Positions 20,670-31,654 are shown, counted from the first letter of the stretch. The stretch is 64,000 bases of DNA from Deinococcus sp. AB2017081 (GCF_034440735.1 NZ_CP140098.1:3329501-3393500); one strand, 5' to 3'. Notes: generated by a model not told the origin, from the letters alone. Numbers and translations: made by a program.

Positions 20670-22304
20670 CTACTTCCCCCCCAGCGCCGCCCCCACCACA
20701 TCCCGCGCCTCGTCCATGACCTGTTTCAGATGGTCTGCGCCCCGGAAGCTCTCGGCGTAGATCTTGTACACGTCCTCGGTGCCGCTGGGGCGGGCGGCGA
20801 ACCACGCCTGATCGGTGGTGACCTTCAGGCCGCCGATGGGTTCGCCATTGCCGGGTGCCCGCGTGAGCTTCGCGGTGATCGGGTCGCCGCCCAGGGTGGT
20901 GGCCGTGACCTGCTCGGGCGAGAGGTTCCCCAGAATCTTCTTCTGGTCGGGCGTGGCGGGCGCATCCTGGCGGTCGTAGGCGGTGGCCCCATACTTGGCG
21001 GTCAGGTCGGCGAAGCGCTGGCTGGGCGTCTTCCCGGTCTTCGCGGTCATCTCGGCGGCGAGCAGGCCGGGAATCAGGCCGTCCTTGTCGGTGCTCCACG
21101 CGCCGCCGTCCATGCGCAGGAAGCTCGCGCCCGCGCTCTCCTCGCCGCCGAAGCCGAAGGAGCCATCCAGCAGGCCACTCACGAAGTACTTGAAGCCCAC
21201 CGGCACCTCGACCACCTTCCGGCCGATGCCCGCGCCCACGCGGTCGATCAGAGCGCTGCTCACCAGGGTCTTGCCGATGGCGGCGTCCGCGCGCCAGCCG
21301 GGGCGGTTCTGGAACAGGTACTCAATCATGACGGCGAGGTAGTGGTTCGGGTTCATCAGGCCGTCGGCGGTGACGATGCCGTGGCGGTCGCTGTCCGGGT
21401 CGTTGCCGATGGCGACGTCGAAGTCGTCCTTGAGGCGCAGCAGGCCGGCCATGGCGTAGGGGCTGGAGCAGTCCATGCGGATCTTGCCGTCCCGGTCGAC
21501 GCTCATGAACGCGAAGCTGGGGTCGATGATCGTGTTCACGATCTCGAGGTTCAGGCCGTAGCGCGCCTGGATGGCCTGCCACACCGGCAGGCTCGCCCCG
21601 CCCAGCGGATCGACGCCGATGTGGACGCCGCTCTGTTTGATCGCGTCAAGGTCGATGACCGTGCCGAGTTGCTCGACGTACGGCGTGATGAAGTCGAACT
21701 CCTCCAGGCCCGCCATGGCGTCTTCCAGGGACACGCGCTGCACGTCGCGCAGTTCGTCCTCCAGGATCTGGTTGGCGCGCGCCTGCACGACCTTCGTGAC
21801 GTCGGTGTCGGCGGGGCCGCCGCTGGGCGGGTTGTACTTGAAGCCGCCGTCCTGCGGGGGGTTGTGGCTGGGCGTGATGACGATGCCGTCGGCGGTGCCG
21901 TCCGTGCCGCGCCGGTTGTGTTCCAGGATCGCGTGGCTGACCAGGGGCGTGGGCGTGAAGCTGCCCGGCTGCACCCGCACCCGCACGCCGTTGGCGACGA
22001 GCACCTGCAGCGCGGTCATCCACGCGGGTTCCGACAGGGCGTGCGTGTCGAGGCCCATGTACAGCGGCCCGGCGATGCCCTGTGAGGCGCGGTGCTCGGC
22101 GACGGCCTGCGACACGGCCATGATGTGGTTCTCGTTGAAGGTGCCGGCCAGGGACGTGCCGCGGTGCCCGCTGGTGCCGAACGCGACGCGCTGCAGGGGG
22201 TCGCTGGCGAGGGGTTTGGTCTCGTAGTAGTGCGCGACGAGGCGCGGGATGTTCGTCAGCAGGCTCTGAGGGGCGGTCTGGCCGGCCAGTTCGCTGAGGG
22301 TCAT
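20670..22304 (-). CDS. pgm: Phosphoglucomutase (alpha-D-glucose-specific)
   Basis: Interconverts glucose 1-phosphate and glucose 6-phosphate. 544 aa, the length of the E. coli Pgm type. Early substrate loop [19 protein letters not shown], active phosphoserine in [15 protein letters not shown], Mg site [10 protein letters not shown], sugar-selectivity loop [13 protein letters not shown], and C-terminal phosphate loop [15 protein letters not shown] are all present. It has its own leaderless promoter. It would feed UDP-glucose and glycolipid or trehalose/glycogen synthesis. Confidence 0.96.
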   Translation of the reverse strand: MTLSELAGQTAPQSLLTNIPRLVAHYYETKPLASDPLQRVAFGTSGHRGTSLAGTFNENHIMAVSQAVAEHRASQGIAGPLYMGLDTHALSEPAWMTALQVLVANGVRVRVQPGSFTPTPLVSHAILEHNRRGTDGTADGIVITPSHNPPQDGGFKYNPPSGGPADTDVTKVVQARANQILEDELRDVQRVSLEDAMAGLEEFDFITPYVEQLGTVIDLDAIKQSGVHIGVDPLGGASLPVWQAIQARYGLNLEIVNTIIDPSFAFMSVDRDGKIRMDCSSPYAMAGLLRLKDDFDVAIGNDPDSDRHGIVTADGLMNPNHYLAVMIEYLFQNRPGWRADAAIGKTLVSSALIDRVGAGIGRKVVEVPVGFKYFVSGLLDGSFGFGGEESAGASFLRMDGGAWSTDKDGLIPGLLAAEMTAKTGKTPSQRFADLTAKYGATAYDRQDAPATPDQKKILGNLSPEQVTATTLGGDPITAKLTRAPGNGEPIGGLKVTTDQAWFAARPSGTEDVYKIYAESFRGADHLKQVMDEARDVVGAALGGK

Positions 22305-22310
22305 ACCGGC

Positions 22311-22316
22311 AGTGTA
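22311..22316 (-). promoter_or_regulatory. -10 box TACACT of pgm
   Basis: On the minus strand TACACT lies six bases before ATG 22304. Confidence 0.5.
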
Positions 22317-22371
22317 GGGAACTCGCCGTTGCGGGGGCCGGCTGTGGCAAGACAGCGTGAAGCCGGGGGCG

Positions 22372-24438
22372 CTACCCCTGCCGGGCGAGGCCGCCCAGGG
22401 TCTTCAGGGCCCGCTGGTGCTGGGCGACCTGTGCGGCCACGTCGCCCAGCTCGGCCTGCACGGCGGCCTGCTCCGCGCCCCAGCGGGCGGCGCGGAAGGC
22501 GTTCACGGCGCGGCGGTACTCCTCGAAGCCCTCGTCCCAGCGGGCGCGGTGCTCGGCGCGCACGGCCTGCACCTGCTCCGCACTCACGAGATCCACGCTG
22601 ACGGGCAGGTAGTCCTCCAGGCCCTGCCGCCACAGGATCAGGGCGGGCCGCCAGCCCTCCGGGGCGTCGTCCACGCGGGCGGCGGTCACGTCGGCGGCGG
22701 TGCGCAGGCCCACGCCCGCGAGCTGCAGTTCGTGGCGGGTCGTGAAGTAAGGCAGGATGCCCGCGCGGATCGGCTGGCGCTTCAGGAAGTCCAGCGTGGC
22801 CCGCTCGCGCCGCTGAAGCACGAGCGCCTCGACCGCCGTCCACTGCCGCTCCTCGCCCTGCAGGAGCGCGCGGCGCTGGGCGTCGAGGGCCGCGAAGTCC
22901 CGGTCGTACTCGGCGCGGGCGTTCTCGCGGGTCAGGCGCTCCTCCAGGGCGCGCTGCCGGGCGCGCAGGTCGTCCAGCTCGCGGTCCACCTCGGCGCGGC
23001 GTGCGGCCAGCGCCGTGTGGTACGTCTGCCACTTCCCGCGGGCGGGCAACAGGCGTTCGGTCAGGCGGCCCTCCCAGTTCTGGTAGCCCTCGATCATGGC
23101 GTCCCAGTCCACCGACACCCGGCGGCCCACCGTGAACGCCAGCACCAGCAGCGCGGGGATGACGAGCCCGGCGACCACCGAGCGCTGCACCGCGAAGGTC
23201 GCGCCGAACAGCAGCACGAGCACGAGGATCCGCAGCGTCCATCGCAGGGCGCGTTCCACCTGCGCCTCCGCGACGGCGTTGGGTGGGGTGGGCAGGTTCA
23301 GGGGCAGTTCCGGCAGCGCGGCGGGCTCCGCGGGGGGCTGGAGGCGTTCCGGGGCGGGCACGTGGATCACGCCCTGCCACAGCGCCTCCACCTGCGCGGC
23401 CTGCGCGCTCCCCTCGGGGCCGTGGCGGTCGGACGTGAAGGGCGAGACCTCGCGGATGGCCTCCAGCTCGCACCACGGGCACGGCGCGCCGATCTCGTGC
23501 TGGTGGGCGTCGTCGCGCTCGCAGGCCACCAGGGTGTCGGCCAGGATGCCGAGTTCCCGCGCCCACTCGGCCGCCGTCGGGCGCTCTGCGTGCGCGGGCG
23601 CGAACGCCGCGGCGAAGAGCCCCTGGAGGGCCGGCGGCAGCGCCGTCATGGGCAGGCCCTCGGGCGGGGGGCGCACGCCGGGGCGCGGGGGCCGCGCGTA
23701 CGCGTAGGCGTCCTCGGCAATGGCACGGGCGGGCACGGGCACGTCGCCCTGCGCCGGCACGCCCGCGTAGGGGTGCCGGCCGTCGAACACCAGCAGGAAC
23801 ACCAGCACGGCCAGCCCGAACACGTCGTGCTGCGCGGTGCGGGTCATGCCCTCCAGCTCCCGCTCCTGCAACTCGGGCGGCAGGAACAGGGCGGTGGCGG
23901 TGGGCGTGCGGTACACCTCGCCGCCCGCCGTGAGCTGCCACGCGTCCACGTTCACCAGCCGCACCCGCCCCTGCGACGACACGAGCACGTGCAGCGGGTT
24001 CACGTCGCCCATGACCTGCCCCGCGCCGTGCAGCGCCGCAAAGGCCTGCGCGACCGCCGCCGCCACCCGCACCCGGAACGCCCAGCCCGTCCCCGTGAAC
24101 GCCCGCGCCCGCAGCGCCGGGGAGTACAGGTGGATGACCTCGCGGAAGTCGCCGGTGTTCACGTACGGCCGCACCAGCCCCAGCACCCTGCCCCGGTGGT
24201 CGTGCAGGGTGTTCACAGGCCACGTGCTCACGGCCTCCAGTTCCGGCGTGTGGGCGGCCACCAGCGCCCGCAGGTGCGCGGCCTCCCCTGGTTTCAGCTC
24301 GTCGCGCCAGCGTTTGGCGACCAGATCCGGGCGGTTGCGCAGCAGGAACACGTCCGCGCGCGCGCCGTGCCCGAGCTCGCGGCCCAGCACGACCTGCTCG
24401 CCCTGCGCGCCGTACACCGGCGTCACGGTCGAGGTCAT
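22372..24438 (-). CDS. YegI-like protein kinase with transmembrane and helix-hairpin-helix regions
   Basis: A 688-aa protein resembling COG4248, predicted kinase plus HhH proteins such as E. coli YegI. The N-terminal 300 residues are a degenerate Ser/Thr-kinase fold: [11 protein letters not shown] (glycine loop), VAKRW (Lys), catalytic-loop [10 protein letters not shown] and VNVDAWQL in place of DFG. Next come CPWCELE (possible zinc knuckle) and a hydrophobic double segment around residues 355-395. A charged coiled-coil-like stretch then follows (about 410-530), and a C-terminal [17 protein letters not shown] with HhH character. Function is unknown. Start is ATG 24438; GTG 24444 is two codons longer. 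Confidence 0.75.
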   Translation of the reverse strand: MTSTVTPVYGAQGEQVVLGRELGHGARADVFLLRNRPDLVAKRWRDELKPGEAAHLRALVAAHTPELEAVSTWPVNTLHDHRGRVLGLVRPYVNTGDFREVIHLYSPALRARAFTGTGWAFRVRVAAAVAQAFAALHGAGQVMGDVNPLHVLVSSQGRVRLVNVDAWQLTAGGEVYRTPTATALFLPPELQERELEGMTRTAQHDVFGLAVLVFLLVFDGRHPYAGVPAQGDVPVPARAIAEDAYAYARPPRPGVRPPPEGLPMTALPPALQGLFAAAFAPAHAERPTAAEWARELGILADTLVACERDDAHQHEIGAPCPWCELEAIREVSPFTSDRHGPEGSAQAAQVEALWQGVIHVPAPERLQPPAEPAALPELPLNLPTPPNAVAEAQVERALRWTLRILVLVLLFGATFAVQRSVVAGLVIPALLVLAFTVGRRVSVDWDAMIEGYQNWEGRLTERLLPARGKWQTYHTALAARRAEVDRELDDLRARQRALEERLTRENARAEYDRDFAALDAQRRALLQGEERQWTAVEALVLQRRERATLDFLKRQPIRAGILPYFTTRHELQLAGVGLRTAADVTAARVDDAPEGWRPALILWRQGLEDYLPVSVDLVSAEQVQAVRAEHRARWDEGFEEYRRAVNAFRAARWGAEQAAVQAELGDVAAQVAQHQRALKTLGGLARQG

Positions 24439-24554
24439 GGGCACCCGCGGCGGCGTTCCGGCGGCACACCCGATTCTAGGACGCCATGCCCCGCCCGCGC
24501 TGCCCCACTTCCGGGAGGGTGCGCCACGACCCGGACGCCGCGCGCTGCCCCTGC

Positions 24555-24560
24555 TAGCCT
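24555..24560 (+). promoter_or_regulatory. -10 box TAGCCT of the 36-aa microprotein
   Basis: TAGCCT is followed by six bases and ATG 24567, the same layout as nearby real genes. Confidence 0.45.
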
Positions 24561-24566
24561 GGGCGC

Positions 24567-24677
24567 ATGCGGGAATTCCTGAACGACTGGTGGCGGCTCA
24601 TCAAGCTGATCGTCGGCTCGCTGGCGATCCCGGTGATCCTGTGGCTGCTGCTGGTGTGGGCTGGGGTGTTGAAGTAG
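24567..24677 (+). CDS. 36-aa single-pass membrane microprotein
   Basis: A complete short ORF. The cytoplasmic-looking start [13 protein letters not shown] is followed by one strongly hydrophobic helix (about residues 14-34, [18 protein letters not shown]) and ends in GVLK. Codon use is GC-rich at third positions like the core genome, unlike the following lipoprotein gene. A TAGCCT box six bases upstream supports transcription. Function unknown; it could be a regulator or subunit of a membrane complex. It is transcribed divergently from the kinase-like gene. Confidence 0.6.
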   Translation: MREFLNDWWRLIKLIVGSLAIPVILWLLLVWAGVLK

Positions 24678-24695
24678 GAACCAGAGGAGGGATTG

Positions 24696-25139
24696 ATGGA
24701 CTCTATCAAGCGCGTATCAATGGGTATTGCTCTCGTTGGCTCTGTGTTTCTGGAAAGCTGCGCAAATTCATCAGCGCCCATTTCTGCATATTCACCACAA
24801 ATCGAGATACGACAGGCCGCCATCGATTCCTGTCGGAATGTCATCTGGAAGGTGCAGGTGTTCAGCGGAAGTCTAGATGTAACGAACATCTACACGTACC
24901 GATATCAATCTCACGTCGGGTCTCCAATATACAATGAACCGATATTTACTGTATCGGATGCAGGAACAGCCTCCATCTCTCTGATTCCCAGTGAGATAAG
25001 AGGTGTTGACCGCTATATTCACACCGTCATCTGTTCTTCCAGGCAGAACTCGGCCTCCCTGTCCGTCAGGGTCTCGTCCGGGCCGCTCGACCGAGTGACG
25101 GTCGACTACCGTTCCGATACGGGCATTACAATCAAATAG
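24696..25139 (+). CDS. Putative lipoprotein, low-GC hypothetical
   Basis: A 147-aa secreted protein of no recognised family. It has a signal peptide ([20 protein letters not shown]) ending in a LESC lipobox-like site, so it is probably lipid-anchored. The mature part is beta-rich with Cys in DSCRN and HTVICSS that could pair. A strong GAGGAGG (24684-24690) five bases before ATG 24696 fixes the start and contrasts with the leaderless genes around it. Composition is clearly more A+T-rich than the neighbours; likely acquired. It follows the microprotein by 18 bp. Confidence 0.6.
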   Translation: MDSIKRVSMGIALVGSVFLESCANSSAPISAYSPQIEIRQAAIDSCRNVIWKVQVFSGSLDVTNIYTYRYQSHVGSPIYNEPIFTVSDAGTASISLIPSEIRGVDRYIHTVICSSRQNSASLSVRVSSGPLDRVTVDYRSDTGITIK

Positions 25140-25255
25140 CGCTGAGGGCTTCGTACAGCATGAACGTCTAAATTCTATGCGCCTATTCAGGCTTTACGGC
25201 ACTTTCCAACAGACACGGTGGATTGATCAGAGATGGTCCTATATTTTCATGCCCC

Positions 25256-25295
25256 AGACAAAGGTAACGCCCCGCCATCCACAATCGGCGGGGCG
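25256..25295 (-). terminator. Rho-independent terminator of trxB
   Basis: Read on the minus strand, CGCCCCGCC (25295-25287) pairs perfectly with GGCGGGGCG (25276-25268) across a 10-nt loop and is followed by TTACCTTTGT. It lies 15 bp past the trxB stop. Confidence 0.75.
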
Positions 25296-25310
25296 CTGCT
25301 CTGTTCTGCC

Positions 25311-26300
<990 letters not shown>

Positions 26301-26306
26301 GGCTCA

Positions 26307-26312
26307 AGCGTA
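26307..26312 (-). promoter_or_regulatory. -10 box TACGCT of trxB
   Basis: On the minus strand TACGCT ends six bases before ATG 26300. Confidence 0.5.
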
Positions 26313-26348
26313 GCACCGGGCACGTTTTCGGATGGTCAGCGGGGCACA

Positions 26349-26363
26349 CTTTACTTTGTAAAG
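26349..26363. promoter_or_regulatory. Perfect palindrome CTTTAC-TTT-GTAAAG, candidate HxlR-family operator
   Basis: Six-base arms with a three-base centre, lying between the divergent trxB and COG0523 genes. It has the TTAC...GTAA form used by DUF24/HxlR regulators. Twelve bases, ACTTTGTAAAGC, recur exactly (inverted) at 35744-35755 beside an HxlR gene. Confidence 0.5.
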
Positions 26364-26376
26364 CATCAGCCCACCC

Positions 26377-26405
26377 TTGCCTGCTTATTGAGAATGAATT
26401 ATCAT
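26377..26405 (+). promoter_or_regulatory. Promoter of the zinc-response group
   Basis: TTGCCT (26377-26382) and TATCAT (26400-26405) are 17 bp apart. Transcription would begin a few bases before ATG 26415. The Fur/Zur-type box covers the -10. Confidence 0.6.
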
Positions 26406-26410
26406 TCTCA
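26389..26410. promoter_or_regulatory. Fur-family (probably Zur) operator
   Basis: TGAGAATGA, four bases, TCATTCTCA: a perfect 9-4-9 inverted repeat of Fur/Zur/Mur type, placed over the -10 so that a bound repressor would block transcription. The genes it controls (COG0523 GTPase, bL28, metal-binding protein) point to Zur, though Mur or Fur cannot be excluded. Confidence 0.65.
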
Positions 26411-26414
26411 GGCC

Positions 26415-27488
26415 ATGACCGCCTCCCTTCCTGCTGCGTCCGTTCCCATCACCGTCCTGTGCGGTTTCCTGGGCGCGGGCAAGACCACGCTCCTGAATCA
26501 CCTGCTCTCCCAGACCGGGGGCCGGCGCACCGCCGTGATCGTCAACGAGTTCGGAGCGGTGAACATCGACGCCTCGCTGATCGTGAAGACCGATGAACAC
26601 ATCACCGAACTGTCCAACGGCTGCATCTGCTGCACCCTGCGCGGCGACCTGCTGCACGCCGTGGACGAGCTGCTCGCCACCCGCGACCTGGACGCCATCC
26701 TGATCGAGAGCACCGGGATCGGGGAACCGCTGCCCATCGCGCAGAGCTTCTGCCTGACCCCCGAGGAACTGGAGATCACGGCAGAACCCGGCCAGCCCGC
26801 CATTCCGGATCTGATCGGCCGGGTGCACGTGGACGCCATGATCACGGTGGTGGACAGCGCCCAGTTCTTCGAGCTGTGGAACCGTCAGGACAGCATCCCC
26901 GGCGACGACCTGGAGCGCGGCTTCGGGGAGCTGCTGGCCGAGCAGCTGGAGTTCGCGGACATCGTGGTGCTGAACAAGACCGACCTGGCGACCCCCGACG
27001 ACGTGCAGCGCCTGCGCGAGCTGGTTGGGATCACCAACCCCCGGGCGCGGGTGCTGGAGGCCGTGCGGGGCACGCTGCCCGCCGAGGAACTGCTCGGCGT
27101 GGGCCTGTTCGACCCGGAGGCCAGCATGCAGCTCGACGCGTGGATGGCCGAACTGGGCAAGGAACACACGCCGGAATCCGAGACCTACGGCCTGGGCACC
27201 GTCGTGTACCGCAGCGACGTGCCCTTCGACCCGGAGCGCTTCCAGCACGCGCTGTGCCAGGGACTGCCGCGCAACGTGATCCGCAGCAAGGGCTGGGTCA
27301 ACCTGGGCGACGGCATGGCCACCCTGTGGAACCACACCGGGCGGCAGCTCGCGCTGGAGCAGGCGGGCACGTGGCACGACCCGGCACAGGCCCACAGCGA
27401 GATCGTGTTCATCGGCCACGGGCTCGACCCGGTCGCGCTGCACCACCTGCTCGACAGCGCGGTGGCCGCGCCGGCGGGGGCACGGTGA
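26415..27488 (+). CDS. COG0523 P-loop GTPase, zinc metallochaperone type
   Basis: A 357-aa G3E-family GTPase of the CobW/YjiA/ZagA group; Zur-controlled members deliver zinc to client enzymes under starvation. Walker A is [16 protein letters not shown], switch Glu in [11 protein letters not shown], metal site in [13 protein letters not shown] (CxCC), Walker B-like IESTGIGEP and specificity motif VLNKTDLA. The C-terminal domain begins near residue 250. It overlaps the bL28 gene by a GTGA junction and sits under a Fur/Zur box, so a zinc role is favoured. Confidence 0.88.
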   Translation: MTASLPAASVPITVLCGFLGAGKTTLLNHLLSQTGGRRTAVIVNEFGAVNIDASLIVKTDEHITELSNGCICCTLRGDLLHAVDELLATRDLDAILIESTGIGEPLPIAQSFCLTPEELEITAEPGQPAIPDLIGRVHVDAMITVVDSAQFFELWNRQDSIPGDDLERGFGELLAEQLEFADIVVLNKTDLATPDDVQRLRELVGITNPRARVLEAVRGTLPAEELLGVGLFDPEASMQLDAWMAELGKEHTPESETYGLGTVVYRSDVPFDPERFQHALCQGLPRNVIRSKGWVNLGDGMATLWNHTGRQLALEQAGTWHDPAQAHSEIVFIGHGLDPVALHHLLDSAVAAPAGAR

Positions 27489-27730
27489 GCCGCACGTGCT
27501 ACCTGACCGGCAAGGGCGGCCACGTGGTGAACCGCGTGACCCGCCGGGGCCGGGCCCGCGCCCAGGGCGGGGTGGGCCGCAAGGTCACGGGCATCAGCGC
27601 CCGCACCCAGCACGCCAACCTCCAGAAGAAGACCATCCGCGAGCACGGGCAGCTGCGGCGCGTGTGGCTGAGCACGAACGCCCTGCGCACCCTGGCGCGG
27701 GGAGGCTTTCCGGGCGTGGAACTGGCATAG
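27485..27730 (+). CDS. rpmB: Ribosomal protein bL28 (zinc-independent form)
   Basis: 81-aa 50S subunit protein. Starts [17 protein letters not shown], continues [18 protein letters not shown] and ends [17 protein letters not shown], the Deinococcus bL28 pattern as I remember it. The zinc-ribbon form of bL28 has two CxxC pairs; here only one Cys remains, so it would not need zinc. Such C-minus paralogues replace the zinc form when zinc is scarce. Whether a second, zinc-binding copy exists elsewhere in the genome cannot be seen. Translationally coupled (GTGA overlap) to the upstream GTPase. Confidence 0.9.
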   Translation: MSRTCYLTGKGGHVVNRVTRRGRARAQGGVGRKVTGISARTQHANLQKKTIREHGQLRRVWLSTNALRTLARGGFPGVELA

Positions 27731-27791
27731 TCCGCCGCCCGCACGCCCGGCTCACCCGACCATCGTCCCCATCCCTGCACGGAGTCCACCC

Positions 27792-28676
27792 ATGACCACC
27801 ACCTACCTGTCCAGCCTCGTGATCCTCGCCGGCGCGTCCGTCGCCCACGCCGCGCCCCTGCCGGTGAGCGCCACCACCTCGATCGTGGCCGACTTCGTGA
27901 AGAATGTCGGCGGCCAGCGCGTGACCGTGAACACCATCATCCCGGCCGGGGCCGACTCGCACACCTTCCAGCCCACCACCCGCGTGATCCGGGGGCTGGC
28001 GGGCAGCCGCGTGCTGTTCCTGAACGGGGCCAACCTGGAACCGTGGCTGCCGAAGGTGCAGGCCGCGAACCCCGGCGTGAAGGCCGTGACCGTGACTGCC
28101 GGCCTGACGCTGCGCCCCGCGCCCGGCGAGACCGGCAGCGGCGGCCCCCGCGACCCGCACGCGTGGTGGGATCCGACCCTGGCGGCCGGGTATGTCCGCA
28201 CCATCCAGGCTGCCCTGAGCGCCGCCGACCCGGCTGGGAAGGCCACCTACGCGCAGAACGCTGCCGCGTACCTGAAACAGCTCGCCGGCGTGGACGCGTG
28301 GGCACAGACGCAGTTCTCCACGCTGAAGCCCGCGCAGAAGAAGATCGTCACGAATCACGATGCGCTGGCGTACTTTGCCGCGCACTACGGCCTGACCCTG
28401 ACCGGCACGGTGCTGCCGGGCCTGGGCACCGAACGCGAGCCCAGCGCCCGCGAACTGGCGGCGCTGATCCAGAACGTGAAGAAGAGCGGCACCCGCGTGA
28501 TCTTCACCGAGGACACCGTGAACGACCGTCTGGCCCGCACCCTGGCGACCGAGACCGGCGCGAAGGTGGCCCCGCCGCTGTACACGGACGCGCTGGGGCC
28601 AAAGGGCAGCAGCGGCGACACCTTCCTGAAGGCGCTGAGGGCGAATGTCGAGATCATGGTGAAGGCTCTGAAGTGA
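27792..28676 (+). CDS. znuA: Metal ABC transporter substrate-binding protein (Zn or Mn)
   Basis: Binds a transition metal outside the membrane and hands it to the permease. 294 aa, with a signal peptide ending at SVAHA. Cluster 9 features: first His in [12 protein letters not shown], second in [11 protein letters not shown], third in [16 protein letters not shown], and acidic ligand region FTEDTVND. His as third ligand fits zinc better than the Glu of Mn/Fe binders. It lacks the His-rich loop of many ZnuA proteins. It lies 61 bp after bL28, in the same direction, under the same Zur-type box. Confidence 0.85.
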   Translation: MTTTYLSSLVILAGASVAHAAPLPVSATTSIVADFVKNVGGQRVTVNTIIPAGADSHTFQPTTRVIRGLAGSRVLFLNGANLEPWLPKVQAANPGVKAVTVTAGLTLRPAPGETGSGGPRDPHAWWDPTLAAGYVRTIQAALSAADPAGKATYAQNAAAYLKQLAGVDAWAQTQFSTLKPAQKKIVTNHDALAYFAAHYGLTLTGTVLPGLGTEREPSARELAALIQNVKKSGTRVIFTEDTVNDRLARTLATETGAKVAPPLYTDALGPKGSSGDTFLKALRANVEIMVKALK

Positions 28677-28693
28677 GCGGCGTGTCCGGAGGC

Positions 28694-29503
28694 TCAGCGC
28701 CGCCACAGGTACGGCGTGGTCGTCGTGACGGGCACCAGGCCGCTGCGCTCCAGGATGGGCCGGGACATGGCCGTGCAGTCGCTGTGCAGGTAGCGCACGC
28801 CGCGAGAGACGGCCGACTGCGCACGGGCGGCGGCCAGCGCACGGTAGATGCCCCGGCCGCGCCACGCCTCCAGGGTGCCGCCCCCCCACAGGCCCGCGAA
28901 CTCGCTGCCCGGAACGACCTCCAGCCGGCCCGCGCACACGACCTCGCCGCCCGCCTCCGCGATCCACAGCTCGGTCGAGTCGGGACGGCGCTCCAGACCA
29001 CGCAGCAGGATCTCCAGGCCGATCGAACCCCCGAAGATCACGTCCTGTGCGGCAGCCATGCGCCGCATGTCGGGCAGGGGGTCGAACTGGTCGTCGATGC
29101 GGCGCACCGTCACACCGTCCGGCAGGGGTGTACGCCGGGCCAGCGCCGACGCCGCCCCGACCATCACGGTCTCGACCTCGGCCGGCATCAGACCGTGCGC
29201 GATCAGGCGCTCCGGGAGGTCGGCCGGCGCGTCGTGGCCGCGTGTCTTCCACTCGAAGGTGTCGATCTGGGGCTGCGCGCCGTAGTGCGCCACAGTCCGC
29301 GCGATCACGGCGTCCAGCGCCGCGCCCTCCAGGCCGCCCAGGTCGCGGTAGGTCACGAACCCCCGGTTCCCGAACACGCCCCTCAGCAGCGGGCCGTCGC
29401 GGCTCACGCTGTCGGCGGCCGTCATCTCGGCGTCCTCGCGCAGCTGGGCGTCGTAGGCAGCGAGCAGGCGGGCGGGATCGGACTCGGGCGGCACGCTGGA
29501 CAT
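28694..29503 (-). CDS. GNAT-family acetyltransferase
   Basis: A 269-aa protein with the acetyl-CoA-binding GNAT domain in the C-terminal half: [19 protein letters not shown], then [23 protein letters not shown] (the Q/RxxGxG/A motif), ending with a [20 protein letters not shown] segment. The N-terminal half is less conserved. It lies inverted between the binding protein and the ATPase of the metal importer, so it interrupts what is usually a single operon. Substrate unknown. Leaderless promoter TACGCT at 29510-29515. Confidence 0.8.
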   Translation of the reverse strand: MSSVPPESDPARLLAAYDAQLREDAEMTAADSVSRDGPLLRGVFGNRGFVTYRDLGGLEGAALDAVIARTVAHYGAQPQIDTFEWKTRGHDAPADLPERLIAHGLMPAEVETVMVGAASALARRTPLPDGVTVRRIDDQFDPLPDMRRMAAAQDVIFGGSIGLEILLRGLERRPDSTELWIAEAGGEVVCAGRLEVVPGSEFAGLWGGGTLEAWRGRGIYRALAAARAQSAVSRGVRYLHSDCTAMSRPILERSGLVPVTTTTPYLWRR

Positions 29504-29509
29504 GGCCGC

Positions 29510-29515
29510 AGCGTA
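29510..29515 (-). promoter_or_regulatory. -10 box TACGCT of GNAT gene
   Basis: On the minus strand TACGCT ends six bases before ATG 29503, back to back with the ATPase promoter. Confidence 0.5.
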
Positions 29516-29541
29516 CGCCTCCGGCCCGGCTCTCCAGGGCG

Positions 29542-29547
29542 TATCCT
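29542..29547 (+). promoter_or_regulatory. -10 box TATCCT of the metal ABC ATPase
   Basis: TATCCT is six bases before ATG 29554, so the ATPase and permease have their own promoter apart from the binding-protein gene. No Fur-type box was seen here. Confidence 0.5.
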
Positions 29548-29553
29548 GCCCTG

Positions 29554-30276
29554 ATGCTCGGCGTGAACCACCTGACCGTCGCCTACGGCCCACAGATCGC
29601 GCTGGAAGATGCCACCGTGCGCTTCGAGGCGGGGCAGTTCAGCGCCATCATCGGGCCGAACGGGGCGGGCAAGAGCACGCTGCTGCGCACGCTGGTCGGT
29701 CTGCTGCCGGATCACGCGGGGGCCGTGCAGTTCGACCCTGGCCACACCGCCCGGGGCTGCATCTCCTACGTGCCGCAGCAGCAGACGCTGGACTGGGGCT
29801 TCCCCGTGACGGTATGGGACGTCGCCATGATGGGCCGCACCGGCCGCCTGGGCTGGCTGCGCTTTCCGGGCCGCAAGGACCGCGAGATCGTCGAGGGGGC
29901 CCTGAAGGAGACCGGCGTGTATGACCTGCGCCACCGGCACATCGGGGCGCTGTCGGGCGGGCAGCGCCAGCGGGTGCTGCTGGCCCGCATGCTGGCCCGG
30001 CGCGGGCACCTGCTGCTGCTCGACGAGCCCCTGACCGGCGTGGACGCCGCCACCCAGGAGAGCCTGATGGCCCTGCTGCGCGCCGAGGCCGACCGGGGCC
30101 GGGCGGTCGTGATGGTCACCCACGACCTGGAACAGGCCCGGCGCTGGTGCGACCACCTCGTGCTGATCAACCGCCGGATCGTCGCCAGCGGCACTCCGGA
30201 CGAGGTCTACACACCGCAGAACATCGAGCGGACGTTCAGTTCGAGCCACCTGGGGCACATGCATGCCGAGGCCTAG
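29554..30276 (+). CDS. znuC: Metal ABC transporter ATP-binding protein
   Basis: 240-aa ATPase of a Zn/Mn importer. Walker [13 protein letters not shown]-loop region [19 protein letters not shown], signature [15 protein letters not shown], Walker [17 protein letters not shown] and switch His in VTHDLEQA are complete. The DWGFP and GVDAAT wording is closer to Mn-type (SitB/MntB) than to E. coli ZnuC, so metal identity is open. It is followed by the permease gene after 63 bp. Confidence 0.9.
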   Translation: MLGVNHLTVAYGPQIALEDATVRFEAGQFSAIIGPNGAGKSTLLRTLVGLLPDHAGAVQFDPGHTARGCISYVPQQQTLDWGFPVTVWDVAMMGRTGRLGWLRFPGRKDREIVEGALKETGVYDLRHRHIGALSGGQRQRVLLARMLARRGHLLLLDEPLTGVDAATQESLMALLRAEADRGRAVVMVTHDLEQARRWCDHLVLINRRIVASGTPDEVYTPQNIERTFSSSHLGHMHAEA

Positions 30277-30339
30277 GCCACTGGACGAGCGCCGCAGACC
30301 GGGCACAGCGGGCCGACCTCACCCCTCCACGGAACGTCC

Positions 30340-31152
30340 ATGCACGTCCTGACCGATCCCCTCCAGTTCGACTTCTTCGTCCGGGCACTGGTCGCGGTCG
30401 TGGTGGTCAGCGTGCTGTGTGCGCTGATCGGCGCATGGGTGGTGCTGCGCGGGCTGAGCTACATCGGGGACGCCATGAGCCACGCGGTCTTTCCGGGCAT
30501 CGTCGCGGCGTTCCTGACGAAGGGGAACCTGCTGGTGGGGGCCATGGTCGCCGCCGTGCTGACAGCGCTGGGCATCGGGGCCATCGGAGGGAGGGGGGGC
30601 CTCAAGCAGGACAGCGCCATCGGGATCGTGTTCGTGGGGATGTTCTCGCTCGGGATCGTGCTCCTGTCGCGGGCGCCGACCTTCACCACGGATCTCAGCT
30701 CGTTCCTGATCGGCAATCCGCTGGGGGTCAGCGCGGCCGACCTGTGGGGCGCCCTGGGCGTGACCGTGGTCGTGGGCGGCCTGCTGACCGCCATCCAGAA
30801 GGAACTGCTGCTGGCGTCCTTCGACCCGACCGAGGCGCGGGCGGTGGGCCTGCCGGTGCGCCGCCTGAACAACCTGCTGCTGGTGCTGATCGGGCTGGTC
30901 GTCGTGCTCACCGTGCAGCTGGTGGGCACGACCCTGAGCGTGAGCCTGCTGATCACATCGAGCGCCGCTGCCCGCCTGCTGGCCCGCAGCCTGAAGAAGA
31001 TGATCCTGCTCGCCGCCGTGCTGGGCAGCGCAGGCGGGGTCGCCGGGCTGTACCTGAGCTATTACCTCGACACCGCGCCGGGGGCGACCATCGTGCTCGT
31101 GAACACGGCGGTGTTCCTGCTCGCCCTGCTGCTGCGGCGGCGGGACGCCTAG
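30340..31152 (+). CDS. znuB: Metal ABC transporter permease
   Basis: 270-aa integral membrane protein of the ABC-3 family with about eight hydrophobic helices. Family marks include [36 protein letters not shown] and a C-terminal [19 protein letters not shown]. It pairs with the preceding ATPase. Its stop overlaps the stop of the convergent gluconokinase gene in a shared CTAG. Confidence 0.9.
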   Translation: MHVLTDPLQFDFFVRALVAVVVVSVLCALIGAWVVLRGLSYIGDAMSHAVFPGIVAAFLTKGNLLVGAMVAAVLTALGIGAIGGRGGLKQDSAIGIVFVGMFSLGIVLLSRAPTFTTDLSSFLIGNPLGVSAADLWGALGVTVVVGGLLTAIQKELLLASFDPTEARAVGLPVRRLNNLLLVLIGLVVVLTVQLVGTTLSVSLLITSSAAARLLARSLKKMILLAAVLGSAGGVAGLYLSYYLDTAPGATIVLVNTAVFLLALLLRRRDA

Positions 31153-31646
31153 GCCAGCTCCAGCGCCTGCACGACCACCTCGACCTCCTTGGCCACCGGA
31201 CGGGCGATATCGACCACGATGGCGTCAGTGGGGGCTTCCAGTGCCGCGAACTGCGAGTCCAGCAGGCTGGGCGGCATGAAATGCTCGCGCGCCCGCATCC
31301 GCGCCTCGATCAGGTCGCGGGAACCGTGGACATGCACGAGCCGCACGCCGTCCAGATCGCCACGCAGGGTCGCACGGTAGCGTTCCTTCAGGGCCGAGCA
31401 CGCCAGCACCAGTGGCCGGTTCTCGGCCACGTGCCGCGCCAGGACGCCGTGCAGGGTCGCCAGCCACGGGGCCCGGTCGGCGTCGGTCAGGGGCTCGCCA
31501 CGCGCCATCTTCTGCACGTTGGCCTCGGGGTGGAAGTCGTCGGCGTCGGCGAAATTCCAGCCCAGCCGCGCCGCCAGCGCGATACCCAGCGTGGTCTTCC
31601 CGCTGCCCGAGACGCCCATGACGATGACCGACGTGGTGGATGACAT
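31149..31646 (-). CDS. gntK: Gluconokinase
   Basis: Phosphorylates gluconate to 6-phosphogluconate. 165 aa, the usual size. P-loop [13 protein letters not shown], substrate region [31 protein letters not shown] (given here as family-typical), [16 protein letters not shown] and [16 protein letters not shown] are diagnostic. A TATGCT box ends eight bases before ATG 31646. No gluconate transporter is next to it. Convergent with znuB. Confidence 0.93.
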   Translation of the reverse strand: MSSTTSVIVMGVSGSGKTTLGIALAARLGWNFADADDFHPEANVQKMARGEPLTDADRAPWLATLHGVLARHVAENRPLVLACSALKERYRATLRGDLDGVRLVHVHGSRDLIEARMRAREHFMPPSLLDSQFAALEAPTDAIVVDIARPVAKEVEVVVQALELA

Positions 31647-31654
31647 GCCACCGG

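Noticed and set aside
31144..31155. Overlapping stop codons of znuB and gntK in one CTAG
   Set aside because: A neat but ordinary result of compact convergent genes; no function inferred.
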